Shown: in pieces, positions 51,117 to 63,594 of the stretch
Position numbering within the stretch: the first letter of the stretch is position 1
How the letters are laid out: every line of letters begins with the position of its first letter
Assembly: GCA_023053685.1 (NCBI GenBank)
Contig: JALIGW010000002.1
Location: 42,228,720 to 42,292,719 of the forward strand
Direction: 5' to 3'
Length of the DNA stretch: 64,000 bases
Origin: Diadophis punctatus similis
Taxonomy: Eukaryota > Chordata > Lepidosauria > Squamata > Dipsadidae
Program-made: the position numbers and the translations under genes
The notes under the pieces: generated by a model
Told to the model about the DNA's origin: nothing
The model's input: only the letters and a program-made list of their open reading frames with translations
Database searches by the model: none

Positions 51117-51172
51117 TTTGTTTGTTTGTTTGTTTGTTTGTTTGTTTGTTTGTTTGTTTGTTTGTTTGTTTG
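51117..51172. repeat. (GTTT)n microsatellite
   Basis: About 14 uninterrupted GTTT units, followed by a short duplication 'ggatcac' twice. Confidence 0.95.
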
Positions 51173-52732
51173 TGGATCACGGATCACACAAAGAGACTGG
51201 GTGATTATACATTAAATTACAATTGCAAAACAAATTATAATACTCTTTGTTTGTACAAAGGTATGTTCTAGGCCAAGAATCCATCTATATATTTATTTTA
51301 TTTTAATTTAGACATATTAAAAATAATGGTATTAACTGCAAAGTATTTAGGTCTGAAGTAAAATTATGTGCTGCATAATTAAATGTGTCTTTCAACACCA
51401 ATGAACTAAGCATGATTCACTCAGCCTTGGATTGTGACCAGTGCCTTCTGTGCGGCTAAAAATAATGTTTTAATGATATGTAAGAAACTGAGAAATTTAT
51501 ATTTATGGATATGTGTCCTGAATTTTAAATTTTGTTGCATTTTAAAATATAATTTGCATTTTTCCCAAATAAACACCAAAGAGACCTTGTTGATCATTAA
51601 TAACATGACTAACTTCTCTGATAAAGCATATATAAAATACAAGTCTGGAAGAAACCGCCTGGATTCAGCTTTAAACAAAAATTTCACTAAATGGAATTTT
51701 GAGAATTAGTGGAATTAGTGAGTTTATCAGAAGGCTGGCTGTGACATTGTGAAATTATTAAAACATTGCAATTCTATCAGTAGAAAATGCATACCTCAGC
51801 AGTCCTACACTATGCATATGTGAAAATTGCCAAAAGCTATCCATCTTAACATGTTTATCAATGAATTTCATTTAAAAATAATAACATTTCTGATATTAGC
51901 AAACTTACACCTTTTACATTATTCCACAAGCAAAAAAGTAAACTAGTTTACTAGGGATGAATTTATTAAATGTGGAACCATCCCACCTTCTCAGATGTCT
52001 CAAATCCTCAAATATTTGAAGTACTCCACACAATTAGTTCGAAAATAGATTTTCTCTCCCTTTTGTTTTTTTTTTAATTCTATAACATAGCTGTAAGAAT
52101 GCTAGATAGGAATCAGAATGGTTTTAAGTCAAAATCCCAGTCAACCATAGAACTAACTTGGACCTGTGGGACAATTAATATCTCTCAATTCTATCCACCA
52201 TTTATGATTCTTATTTTGAATACAGAATGAACTTTGGATAAACCATGCAATTTAATATATTCACAAGCTATGATCTGATTTTTTAACCTTGATGTCACAT
52301 AATATATCTGCAGCTGTTGACATAAAAGCACAATGGAAGTGCAAGAAAGAGATTGGTTCTATGAAAAGAAAGATATATCTTGCTCCGAGGCATAAAATGA
52401 ATTCTTTAAAAATTGAAAGGTCTATGCCAAGATTGCTGGAAGCCATTCTCTGGGTCCTCTGAAAAAGCCATCTCATAAGTTAGGCTACCGGTAAATATAA
52501 CTTGAGTTGCCATGGTACTTTCTCTGCTTGATCTTCCACCAATATCTGCTGCTTCACAGGCTTTAACTCAGCAGCTGATCTTTGGGTGCCATCTTACTGA
52601 TGTACTTCTTGATAATGTACATTCCATCCAGTATAATGGCGTTGACACTTACTATATCAGTCCAACCCCTTTCCAGCTGGTCTACAGTCTTTGGATGTTG
52701 TGTCTGGTAGAGGAATTTAGATTAAGGAAGAC
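51173..52732. other. Unassigned AT-rich intergenic DNA
   Basis: About 1.55 kb; nothing recognised. Confidence 0.6.
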
Positions 52733-53880
52733 ATAAGGGTGAGCTGGAGCATGAATACAAACAATTACACTATTGTTTAGATGTCCATCCATGACACCAA
52801 GTTTCAAATTCAGATTAGAATCTAAAGCAGCTACATTGAGTTGAATTTATCTTGAGGATCAATACAGCATTTATTTCTCAAACAAAAAAATATCCTAATA
52901 ATATACATTCAAATATGAAACTATTGCACTTGTTTATTTATATAGACAATTCTCTTTAGATCACATTCGATAACTTTATCTTATAGTACATATACTGTAT
53001 AGCAGATATAGCACTGATATAAGGTGTAATATATTTCTGTTATGTTACATTCATAAATAGTACAGTATATACCAGTGATGGCGAACCTGTGGCACGCGGA
53101 GCCATATCGGAGAGCACGCGAGGCGTTGCCCTGTCAGCTCCACGGGCAAACCGGAAGTTCAGAAAAACGCACTTTCGGTTTGCCGTTCTGCTGTTTTTCG
53201 CACTCCGGAGGGTTCAGGGAAGCTTCCTGATGCCCCGGAATGCAAAAAACGACGAAACGGGCAAACCGGAAGTTTGGAAAACGCACTTCTGGTTTGCCCT
53301 TGGGCTGTTTTTAACACTCCGGAGGGTTCAGGGAAGCTTCCTGAAGCCCCGGAGTGCAAAAAACAGCCCAACGGACAAACTGGAAGTGCATTTTCCAGTT
53401 TGCCCGTTTCGTCATTTTTTACCGTCCCAGGCTTTGGTAAGGCCTTTGAGCGTGTGTGTGTGTGTGCACATTCGCAGGGGGCAGCATGGGGGGGTTGTGC
53501 GCATGCGTGGGGGGAGGGAATGGGTGTGGGCACGTGTGCGTGCGCTAGCGCACACACACACACCCTTTTGGCAGGCGAACCAAAAAAGGTTCGCCATCAC
53601 TGGTATATACTATGTGTCATTATAGACACAAGATAAAGGTATTGACTGTGATCTAAAGATGACAGTCTATATAAATAAAGAAGTACAGTAGTTTCATATT
53701 TGTATGTATATCATTAGGATTTTTTGTTTGAAAAATAAATGCTAAACTCATCCTCAAGATAAATTCACCTCAATTTAGCTCTTTAGATTCTAATCTGTAT
53801 TTCAAACCTGGTTTCATGGATGGATAACTTAATAATAGTGTGATCATTTGTATTCATGCTGCAGCTCACTCACCTTTAGG
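52733..53880. repeat. Large inverted repeat interrupted by a hAT element
   Basis: The left arm (about 52733-52995) is the imperfect inverted complement of the right arm (about 53635-53880). Shared blocks, left arm against reversed right arm, include 'gcatgaatacaaa', 'cagattagaatctaaag', 'gaatttatcttgaggat', 'caaatatgaaact' and 'tttatttatatagac'. Arms are about 250 bp. The loop is about 640 bp, of which 530 bp is the later hAT insertion, so the original loop was about 110 bp. The arms are AT-rich and match nothing I know. No flanking target duplication was found. Confidence 0.85.
53073..53602. mobile_element. hAT-type MITE, GATGGCGAACC family, in an inverted-repeat loop
   Basis: A 530 bp element: ends CAGTGATGGCGAACC and GGTTCGCCATCACTG. 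The perfect duplication GTATATAC lies at 53065-53072 and 53603-53610. Its termini are the best preserved of the three copies. The GC-rich interior has repeated 'aaccggaagt' and 'ttccggtttgcc'-like modules and CA/TG runs. The long frames over it on both strands are artefacts of composition. Confidence 0.93.
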
Positions 53881-54327
53881 GACCCTTTGGTTCATTATTG
53901 CTCTAGCTAACAAGGTTCTAGTTTCTCAACATCAGTTCCTTATTTAGTTCCCATTTGTAATATCATAACCTTTGCTTAACCTTGGCTAAAGAGAAATCTC
54001 CCTGTTCTTCTTCCAGGAAAAGGTTTTCCCCCCCCCCTTCAACTGCTTTTTAACATCTGATAATATGGCAGGTCCAGATCAGCATTATTGTCTGGATTTT
54101 ATGAAACTTGGGACAAAATAACATTGGTCAGCTTCCTGAATTCAGAAATAGAGAAAATGCATGAGACAATGTTGCCTAGTAGGTCTTGGGCATTTTAAAG
54201 AGTTCCAAGGAATGTAAGAGTATCTGATTTGGGATTTCCAGTTCTCCATCTTCCAGCTTTTTCAAAGCAACAGCATTTGGATTCTGTGGAGATGTCCACA
54301 ATCTATACAACTGGTTGTATTGAAAGG
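53881..54327. other. Unassigned DNA
   Basis: Nothing recognised over about 450 bp. Confidence 0.5.
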
Positions 54328-54698
54328 CCTCTTACCTGCCTACCGGTGCGCTGCGCGCACATCATCACATTTTGCGTGCTTGCGCGCTCGCTACATGCGT
54401 GCGCCTCCTCATGCGATTTTGCTTCCGTGCATGTGCAGGAAGCAAAAAATCACCAAAATCTTGTAAGGGGATGCGCATGTGTGATTTTGGCACCAAAATC
54501 TCACACACACGCATGTCCCCTTGTGATATTTTGCTTCCGCGCATGTGCAGGAAGAAAAAAAAGCCCAAAAATTCAGAAAAAAAGATGGTGCCGAAGGACC
54601 GGCGAAGAAGGCACTGGAACCGTTGCACGCAAATTGCGCAATCGGCGGGCCGCTACCAGGATGACAGAGTGGACCGCACCGGTAGGAACCCACCACTG
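54328..54698. mobile_element. hAT-type MITE, GGGTTCC family, 5' end lost
   Basis: The right end GGAACCCACCACTG is intact. The left side begins inside the terminal region at 'cctcttacctgcctaccggt', which matches the inverted right end of the 3160 element, so roughly the first dozen bases are missing. No target duplication can be read. CpG-rich interior with 'gcgcatgtgcaggaag' modules. The long frame (54229-54756) reads through transposon DNA and is not a gene. Confidence 0.8.
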
Positions 54699-54719
54699 GC
54701 CCTGCCATGTAAACAGTTA

Positions 54720-55346
54720 CTATATTTTTCGGAGTATAAGACGCACCGGAGTATAAGACGCACCTTAGTTTTGGGGGAGGAAAATAGGAGAAAACAATCT
54801 GCCTACCAGGTATTCATCTGGCTAGCGTCCTTAGTCTGGTCAGCTTCAGCACATTATTTTATCCCCTGGTTAGGACTTAAAAAAACCTTCTTCTGAGAGA
54901 GTAACAATGAAAGAACCTGCAAGCCAGTAAGATTGGGAAGATCATTAGCACCTGGTTAGGGCTAGAAAAAAACTTATTCGGAGCAGCTTCAGCACATTAT
55001 TTTATCCCTGGTTAGGACTTAAAAAAACCTTCTTCTGATAGAGTAACAATGAAAGAGCATGCAAGCCAGTAAGACTGGGAAGATCATTAGCACCTGGTTA
55101 GGGCTAGAAAAAAACTTATTCGGAGCAAGTAGAGCAATGAAAAAAAATTCTGCAAAGACTTAGGGCTGGAAAAACATTCTTTGGAGAGAGTAACAATGAA
55201 AAAGCCTGCAAGGTAAGAGCTGGGAAGATCTGTTAGCACCTAGTTAGGGCTGGGAAAAAAAGCTACATTCGAAGTATAAGACGCACCCAAATTTTCAACC
55301 ACTTTTAGGGAGGAAAAAGGTGCGTCTTATACTCCGAAAAATACGG
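54720..55346. mobile_element. TA-flanked DNA element, 'TATAAGACGCACC' family, 627 bp
   Basis: Ends CTATATTTTTCGGAGTATAA and TTATACTCCGAAAAATACGG, with flanking TA at 54718-54719 and 55347-55348. 'agtataagacgcacc' occurs twice in tandem at the left. The interior differs from the other two copies. It contains a tandem duplication with period 143 bp (unit 1 from 54841, unit 2 from 54984; 'cagcttcagcacattatttt') plus partial third units. Confidence 0.83.
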
Positions 55347-55348
55347 TA

Positions 55349-57777
55349 AGTATTTTGTAGTACATTGAAAGGCACTCTCCTATGTGTCTTCTGGAGCTGA
55401 TTTGAATTAATAACTTGTATTTAAATATTTCCAATGAAATAACTAAATGAGATCCATGCAGTTCCAAGCCTGATGGCATTCTGGAAGTCCTTAAAGGGCT
55501 TCCTGTTTTTCCAGGCTTTAGACTGGGATGGATCAAGCCTCTGGTAGGTTGCATGCTGTGATGTACTGGAGCCAACTTGAGAGCAGAGCTGAGTTTGGAT
55601 GTCTAGTGTGCCAGTCAGCTGCTTGGTCACTAGCAATGTGCCACAGCAGTGATTATGGATCTGGTAGAGCTGGTGGCTATACATTTATCAGCTACCATTA
55701 AGTGTATATATGTTGCCATTGGCCACATTGACCATTTTGTTAATTGTTTTTTAATTTGGATTGTATGTTTTTATTCTGCAAACTACCTGGAACAAAGCCA
55801 TTAGGGAACAAGGCTATATATAAAATCATCTGCATGCAATTTATTGTGCTTCAGAATAAGAGAACAATCCTTGGGTCATAGTCTGAATATTTTCAGACTA
55901 TAAAGATGCAGCCATTTTGCTGAGTTTGAGCAGGAGTAATCATGTGAATGATGCCTTACAGTGGTATAATGAAGAACAAGATTTAAGTACAATAAATGTA
56001 TAAATGTGCACATAATATTCTACAGGATTTGTGGGCCTCTAGATGCTGTAAGACTATAATTTTCATCATCCCTCAACAACTGGCCAAGCTGGAAGTTGGA
56101 GTTTAACAACATCTGGGAGAACACAGTTTTCCTAACGTTAGCTTTCTCAACTAACTATACTTTAAAATGTTCAGATGCCATGGATAGGTTTAGGCAGGTC
56201 CATTGGAACTATTGTGGTTTTCAAGCTATTGCTTTTTCAGAAGAACTTGGATGGGCAGTTAGGGAAAGGCAATGGTTGGAGATATATTTTTTCTCACTGT
56301 AGCCCTCTACAATAACAAGTACTGACCTTCATTGTTTTTTAATAAGCTGGAGAAAATTAGCCTTAGAAACCACATCAATTTTTTCATCTTTATCCCTGTA
56401 AAAAAGAAAAAAAATCAGTTCAACAAATGCTTGTATAAACTGATAGAAAAATGGAGAGTTTGTCTAATGGCTTGGAAAACATTTTTAAACCACAATGGCA
56501 GAAAAAATATAGTCTCATACATTGGACTAAGGCTTTGATAAACCACACAGAAAAGTTTTCAGGCATTTATTAAGTGACTCATTACCTTGCAAAATCTCTA
56601 AGTAAATCATAGGCCATGAAATCATTTTGTCAAAACAACTGGTGAAAGGGTATAATAATCTTGAAACTCTATATAAGTTCTAGCTGCCACTAAAGGTGGC
56701 AATTTAAATATCGTATTTTCCCATTATTTGGTTAAATCTTTTCTGCAGCTGTGAGTTATGAGACTTCCTGGCTTGTCAGAAGACATGGGAGAAGCTGTGA
56801 ATGCTTGTTAAGTCTGAGCAGTTATTTACATTTTAGATGAAAAATCAGAAATATGACTGTATTTATGTTGGGAATATACCTATCAATCATTTCTTGAGAC
56901 ATACTAATTATATACACTCATAAGCCTTAATAAGTCATATTCAATTCATATTTATATATTTTCCATTTATTTCAACAGACTAGCCTATTCTCAAAAATGT
57001 ATTTTCACAATAATCCACACCATAATTGCTTATCATTTTTGCTATACAAAAGATTACACACATTTTAGTAGAATATCCATTACAAAACTAAATCAGCAAT
57101 ATTATCTTACCTGAAATTGGTCTTCTATAATCCACAGTGACCAAATAATAGAGGTCATGGAACCAGCAGTATTTCTCCAGATATATCTAGAGACCAAAGG
57201 CTTATTAACCTAAATATTATTGAATATTATTGAATACCAAGAACTTTTTCAAATGAAACTAGTATCTTTTAAAAAGTCTCTTCACTGTAAGCACAAAATT
57301 GCTGATGCACATTTATACTTGTCAGAAATTTTGATTAACATCTATGGAACACTTTTTTAATTGATTTGGGAATATCACTAAGTAAGTAAGCCCATGTTAT
57401 AATGAACAAGCAAAAAGACACTATCTAAGACTGTAGATAGACTTCAATTTCATCCAAATTAACTGGTTTATCTATACACTTCTACTTTTGTCACTGGAAC
57501 TTGGACATATTTGATTCACTTCAGTCTGATTTCTACAGGCAATTTAGTTCAGGGTCCCATCTGCTGTTTAAAAAATAATAATCCTGGTTATTTTAGGGAA
57601 TTAATAAACAATCTAGGTAGCATGCTATCATAGCTTCACCTGCAAGTATCCGTTTCTGGGGGGCAGAAATCCCAACATTGATATGACCTCCTGCCTTGAG
57701 GCTGCTAGATTATGCTATTGCTCAATGAGACAAGTTCTTCTTATAGTCCAGCCATCGCTAGGGAAACATTTGGTATA
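55349..57777. other. Unassigned AT-rich intergenic DNA
   Basis: About 2.4 kb; no gene or repeat recognised. Confidence 0.6.
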
Positions 57778-57779
57778 TA

Positions 57780-58526
57780 GCGTATTTTTCATTGTATAAG
57801 CTGCACCTTTTTGCCCCCTAAAAGAGGGTGGAAATGTCGTCTTAAACACCGAATACCGCCATTTTGGGCCTCCTGAAACCCCGCCCCTGCATCCCATTTT
57901 TGCGGAAAATGGACCGTTTTTTGCAAAAATGGGGGCATTTTTGCCTTCCCCTACCCCTTAGGAGTGCTCTGCAGGCTTCCCAAATCCTCTGCATGCCTCA
58001 TTTTTGCAAAAGAACAGTCGAAAAATGGGCCATTTTTCGCAAAAACTGAGGTATTTTTGCCTTCCCCCACCCCCTAGGAGTGCTCTACCGGCTTCCCAAA
58101 CCCTCTGCATGCCTCATTTTTGCAGGAATGGGAGTTGAAGTCCATTAGTCTTAAAGCTGTCAAGTTTGAAGACCCCGGGTTAGGGGTTATGGGTACAAGG
58201 GTCTTCAAACTTGGCAAGTTTAAGACTTGTGGACTTCAACTCCCATTCCTGAGCTAGCATGACTGGAGGAGGAATTCTGGGAGTTGAAGTCCACAAGTCT
58301 TAAAACTGTCAAGTTTGAAGTTTGTAAAAAGTGTACATGGTTGTAAAAAGTGTACATGGTTGTAAAAAGTATACATGGTTGTAAAAAGTATTCTACTATA
58401 CTGGTATTTTATTAAATAATATATTACTACACCATTTGGTTCAGAATACTTTTTTACTTGTTTTCCTCCTCTAAAATCTAGGTGCGTCTTATACTCCGGT
58501 GCGTCTTATACTCCCAAAAATACGGG
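57780..58526. mobile_element. TA-flanked DNA element, 'TATAAGACGCACC' family, 747 bp
   Basis: The left end GCGTATTTTTCATTGTATAA is mutated; the right end is TTATACTCCCAAAAATACGG. TA lies at 57778-57779 and 58527-58528. It shares the full internal order with 37769-38602, including 'ctgcatgcctcatttttgca', the 'gggagttgaagtcca' hairpins and four 'gttgtaaaaagt' units, so the two are copies of one subfamily. Confidence 0.83.
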
Positions 58527-58528
58527 TA

Positions 58529-59037
58529 TGTGAAACAGACCTTTTCCTTTTCTTCACTCAAACTCTGTAATTTTGCTTCATTCCACTAGTGAGCAAATAC
58601 ATTTTTATTTGGTCAAAGTGTGGCATTTTGAAAACTGTATATGCTAAGCTTTAACTGAACGGATACTATTTGCTTCTTTTTTATACATATCTTTTAACAA
58701 TGTTTTTATTATATTTTAAACTATTGAGTTGTATTTTTATTTAATATTATGCATTATGATCATCCAGAGAAAGATGAGAAATAAGTTCAAAAACTATATG
58801 TACGATTCTCTGTAGAGCAACAAAACAAGTAATTGAAGAAATGGGATTAACTGATATCAGAAGCAAGCTGACAATTATATTTTTCCTTTTAACCATACCA
58901 ACAATCAAATAATACCGTATGATCATTGCTCATGAAAATGTGTTATTTCAGCTTACAGAATGTGTTATTTCCTTTATAGAAAGGAAGTTCCAATCAGGAT
59001 CCATGCCTCCATTTGCAGTATTCTTTAGGTTGTTGAT
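58529..59037. other. Unassigned AT-rich DNA
   Basis: Nothing recognised over about 500 bp. Confidence 0.5.
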
Positions 59038-59268
59038 GAGTCACGGTGGCGCAGTGGTTAGTGTGCAGTACTGCAGGCTACTTCTGCTGACTGCAATTTG
59101 GCAGATCGAATCTCATCAGGCTCAAGGGTGACTCAGCCTTCCATCCTTCCGAGGTGGGCAAAATGAGGACCCAAATTGTTGGGGGAAATATGCTGACTCT
59201 GTAAACCACTTAGTGAGGGCTGTAAAGCACTGTAAAGCAGTATATAAGTCTAAGTGCTATTGCTATTG
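59038..59268 (+). mobile_element. tRNA-derived squamate SINE
   Basis: Head 'gagtcacggtggcgcagtgg', the intact tRNA-like promoter form of the family. The body has 'gactcagccttccatccttc' and 'cccaaattgttgggggaaat', and the tail is 'agtgctattgctattg'. Confidence 0.9.
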
Positions 59269-61052
59269 TCAGCAATTGTATAGTAAATGAGATCATGCAT
59301 TGTTAACCTCCAGGGAGTAGGGTATTCTCTTAATGACCTGCTTTTGCAGCACTGCAACAGAATCCCTGCTTGAACTTTTTCTGAAGTTATCTTTCAAACA
59401 CTTGTAGTCAAACAAAATGCATAGAATGCTGATAAAAACAGCTATTTATTAGCAATTACTTATTATGGCTAGTTTTCCTAATATTGCTATTGATTTACTG
59501 TGAAAGGCTCTTAGGTGTGATAAAATGATAACTATTCACATAGTAATGGTGATTACCAAGAAAGATACTGGCATTCTTATTTACAAAATACTGACATTGT
59601 ATTCTTTCTCTCTCTCCATCTCTCCCTTCTTTCTTAATAGGATTTAAGTGGAAAAGCAAGATTCAGTGCTTTGAAATGCTAGGGAGATGTATTTTTACAC
59701 CTTCTCTGCACCTCTTGTCAGTGTAAAATAATGTGAATCAAATTTCATAAGGAGACAATAGTTGGTATAGGTCTTCTGAAAAATAATTTACAACTCAGTG
59801 TAATCCACCAGACTTGAACACTGCAGTAGGCACTTGAATTTTGAGTTGTCACCAAGATTACTGACAGTTGGAAAAAAGATAAATTTACAACAGACAGTCA
59901 AAAACAATACTGGCAAAAAAAAAGTGTGGGGGATTTTGTTTTATTCAGTTTCCTTCAGAAAAAATTATTCATACGTGGGTCCATCTTTTTCTTCCTAGCT
60001 GAAAATTGGATGCATTTTCTCAATCCCTTAAATGTGTTGTTATTCATGCTTCAAAGTGCAATAACATTATACCAAAAAAGGCTTTTTTTTTAACATGAAG
60101 GCACGCTTAATATTTACAATGCAGTAACTGCAAAAAGAGAGAGAATCCTCTCTTCCATTCTTTAACTATACTCAAATGGTGTATTATGCATTATGGAAAA
60201 TAGCAGTTTTGTGTACATTTTAATCACTCCTATATCTCCATCTCTGTGTTATAGAGGTTGCTCGTGTTTTAAGAATCATATAAGAAGATGCAGCTGAAAG
60301 GGGAAAAATACTCTATACATCTATACTCTCGGCAATTTCATGAATAAATAGGTCTATATTAAACATTATCAGAATTATTTTCATGTGGAGAGGGGGGGGA
60401 GAGAGAGAGATGCATATTAGCTATAACTATTGTATTAAACAGAGGGAATTTAATTTTTTAAGAACCCACATTACTGTGATTTTGTTCCATTGAGGGTTCT
60501 GGTGTGGATGCATAGCTTAGTCTCTCAGAAAGTTTCAATTAGAATGCTTTCATTAAATATATGCAGCCCATTAAGCTGTTCATTTTTGCATTGAAATCAT
60601 TAATGTCTTAAATGTAGCAAGAAAAATGCTTGGCAAATAGTGATAGTTATAGATGTAAAGCTACAATAAATAGAGAATTTTCTACTTCTTAGATGAAAGA
60701 TAACACTAGCTATTCCGGCATCTATCTACCTTGATATCTATGTATATATCTAAATATATATCATATCATATCATCATAACACATCATATTTATTATATTA
60801 TTATATTATATTAAAGTATTATTGGAAATGAGTAATATAAATAATTTAAATTATATAAAGTGTATTTTATATCCTGTGAAGCTTCCATCTAAAATTAATC
60901 TAGTTTCAGTGAACCTAAAAACATTTTGGGCTCTTTATTTATTCATTCTGAAATATTAGTATAGTAACAGAGTACAATTTGCTCAAGTACTTCCAAAGTT
61001 CTTCATAAATCCTGAAGCCAACCTATTTTTCCCCCTAAAAACTTAGCTTGGC
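59269..61052. other. Unassigned AT-rich intergenic DNA
   Basis: About 1.8 kb; nothing recognised. There is a GGGA/GA patch near 60388-60410 and a TATCA/ATATT-rich low-complexity patch at 60735-60815. Confidence 0.55.
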
Positions 61053-61060
61053 ATTCAAAG

Positions 61061-61172
61061 CAATAGTGGGTTCTAAAACCCTTTACTACCGGTTTGCACG
61101 TGAGCAGAAGCATCCTGGGCGGGTGGGTGGAGATTCTTATAACCGGGCCGAACCGGGAACAACCCAATGCTG
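61061..61172. mobile_element. Minimal hAT-type MITE, GGGTTCC family
   Basis: Only 112 bp: left end CAATAGTGGGTTCT, right end ACAACCCAATGCTG. The perfect duplication ATTCAAAG lies at 61053-61060 and 61173-61180. Subterminal 'ctaccggtttgcacgtg' and 'gccgaaccggg' tie it to the same family. The ends are the most diverged of the set, but the target duplication is intact. Confidence 0.85.
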
Positions 61173-61180
61173 ATTCAAAG

Positions 61181-63594
61181 TCACCATGGCTAGATTTATA
61201 TAGTGGATTACTGGTTTCAGAAATTTTAGAAAATATAGAATCTATTCTTCCTGAATTCATTGGCATTAGAAGGCATGTAAATAGTATTTGCATAATTTCT
61301 GGAATTTGGAAATTAGAATGCTGGGAAATGTGTCCCAAACTACCTATGTCCTGATAACATTGTATACTTGATATGAATTCAAGCCTTTTTTTCTTTTTAA
61401 ACTTTTACTGATTATAGGCATACTAGGAAGGGCATAAACAGAACTGAGCTCACTCCTTTCTCAAAGTTAGTCCTTAATAAATAAGTTTCCACTAAATTAA
61501 TGGCATTCCCCCCAGGAATTCTAATCACAAGATGAGGTGATGATCATTTTAATTGTATCTTTTCTGGAGGAAAATAAAACAGAAATCTCCTTGCACATTG
61601 CAAATCACAAGACAAACAAAAGGATACATAGGCAATTAACTTTTTTTAAAAAAAGAGATGTGGATATAAAGGCCAAATTTGTCTAATTTTAAAAATGTAT
61701 TTTGCAATACAAACTTTCTCACATCCTGGTAACAGGGAAGTTCACTGAGGATTGACTGTGGCACAAATCCGAAAGTTCAGAAGACCAAACCTCTGGTTCC
61801 AGTGACTGATCCACATTGGATCCTGCAAATTTTGTATCTTACACACTTTATGTGATATTGTAAGGCAAGTATAAAAGGGTAGGATTTAGTTTGTAACATT
61901 ATTGTGTACATTCTGTGAATAATCATGGTTAGAAATGGCTGCCTACTGCTCATAGGATATTCCTATGGCTTGGAATGCTGATATGTCACCAAGTATGATA
62001 CACATTCACCCAAAAGTCACTGAGAAACAACTTGAAATTGTTTCATAGGTTACTTAGGTACCAGGGCTTTCATAGATAACTAGTTTTTCCATGGCATCCG
62101 TAGACTGGAATAATACATATATATTCAACAAGCAGATGTTGAATTTTTTTTCAGGAAAGCTCTTTCCATTATCATCAGCAGTTTTGAAGACATGCCTAAG
62201 AAATATAAAGTTATGATGCATGCATAACCTACATTATCAGTAATTAAAACAGTTATTAAAGACAAACAATTTACAATACAGTTAATTAAGTAAGGTCATG
62301 TACTGCCTCGGGACTTTGCTATTAACTAATAGCCCATCAAAATCTTACCAAGGCTCATGAATGAAACAGTCAACTGAGTTCCCAATATAAATATTCCAGC
62401 AATCAAAATGAGATTAATGAAAGTAATCTGCAACATACATTGCTTAGGTTTTATATCACTGCCAACCACGACGCCTCTTCTGCATTTGGTTGAGTGCACC
62501 TTACCTCCAATGCTTTTGGGCACTCTGAATTTGCAGCACAAAACACTAGCTAGACAGGGGCCTGATGTCTTGTTTGTGGAATCCATCACATGTTTGTGGA
62601 AAGGTCATCTATACTTGTAAAAAGAAAAGTCCTGTCTAACTTCACAAAAGGACATACATTATTCATTATTTTAGGCTTCAAAGACATGGTGCTCTGTGCA
62701 CATTCATCATGATCTCAAAAGTGGGTTTCTCCTTCAGAACAGAATACTAAAAGTTTACTTGTAAATATCTTAATTTTCTCTCAGAAAATCCATAATATTT
62801 GAAAGAACGTTCACTTATCCTTGCTCACATGTTTAAGTGTCTCATCTGGATGCAAAATCTGTCCATGAGAAAAGTTCTAAGGATTTATACTAATAAACAA
62901 GCTATATACTTTCACTGGGGTGTTCTTTCTGAAATGAAGAGAAAGGCTATTATGGGCATCAATCTCATTTTTATAAAGCTATCACGTTTTTATAAAACAA
63001 TTTCTTATAATATAAACTGACCCGTGATGAAAACCTCATTTACATTTACTTTAGAAGAAAATTTCATACACAGGTTCAAAAATAGATTTGTGCCCTCACA
63101 TTGAAAAACAAACAATTATACAAATATTTGTTTAATTCGTTTTCTTCGGATGAAAGGTTGAGTTTGGAATGATAGAACATGTAAAGTAAGAGTGGATAAG
63201 CATCTGAAAGAACGGCTAAAAATAACGGGCGGGATGATAGTGGCTATGATCATGTGATCAAAGCCCCACCCCTTTCTTATATCTGCATGGGCATGTAGAA
63301 AAGAGTCAGGGATTCTGTGCCACAGTCATCACCATGACTTTTATTACTCTTTCCTACTCCGTGGACAATCCACATCACTCATCAAGACAGTTTGTAATCC
63401 TAAAGTCACATCAGTCTGCCCCACACTTAGATCCTCCCAGGGTTTTCATTGTGGATATGCACAATAATTTAATATCATTATTAGATCATTTCATTTCATC
63501 ATTTTCTTCTGATGATAGGTTGAGTTGTTGGGAAAGGTTGCCTTTTCTCACGTAAGAAAGATGAAGCCACATCCTTAAATTCTTGGCTTGTTAC
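61181..63594. other. Unassigned AT-rich intergenic DNA
   Basis: About 2.4 kb without recognised genes. Two similar 25-base stretches, 'ttttcttcggatgaaaggtt' (about 63140) and 'ttttcttctgatgataggtt' (about 63502), hint at an unplaced duplication. The part after about 63250 may be the 5' side of the CR1 copy that follows. Confidence 0.5.

Noticed and set aside
53089..53636. Frames of 178, 134 and 120 codons
   Set aside because: They lie inside a hAT element with a perfect target duplication, in GC-rich repeated modules without stops; no domain seen.
54229..54896. Frames of 175 and 174 codons
   Set aside because: They run through flanking DNA into a CpG-rich MITE and out again; not a coherent protein.
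59038..59110. tRNA-like sequence considered as a tRNA gene
   Set aside because: It continues into a SINE body and tail shared by four other copies in the window.
62326..62589. Minus-strand frame of 87 codons with a hydrophobic C-terminal segment
   Set aside because: The hydrophobic stretch alone is weak evidence in AT-rich DNA; there is no splice-site context, domain or upstream exon that I could support.
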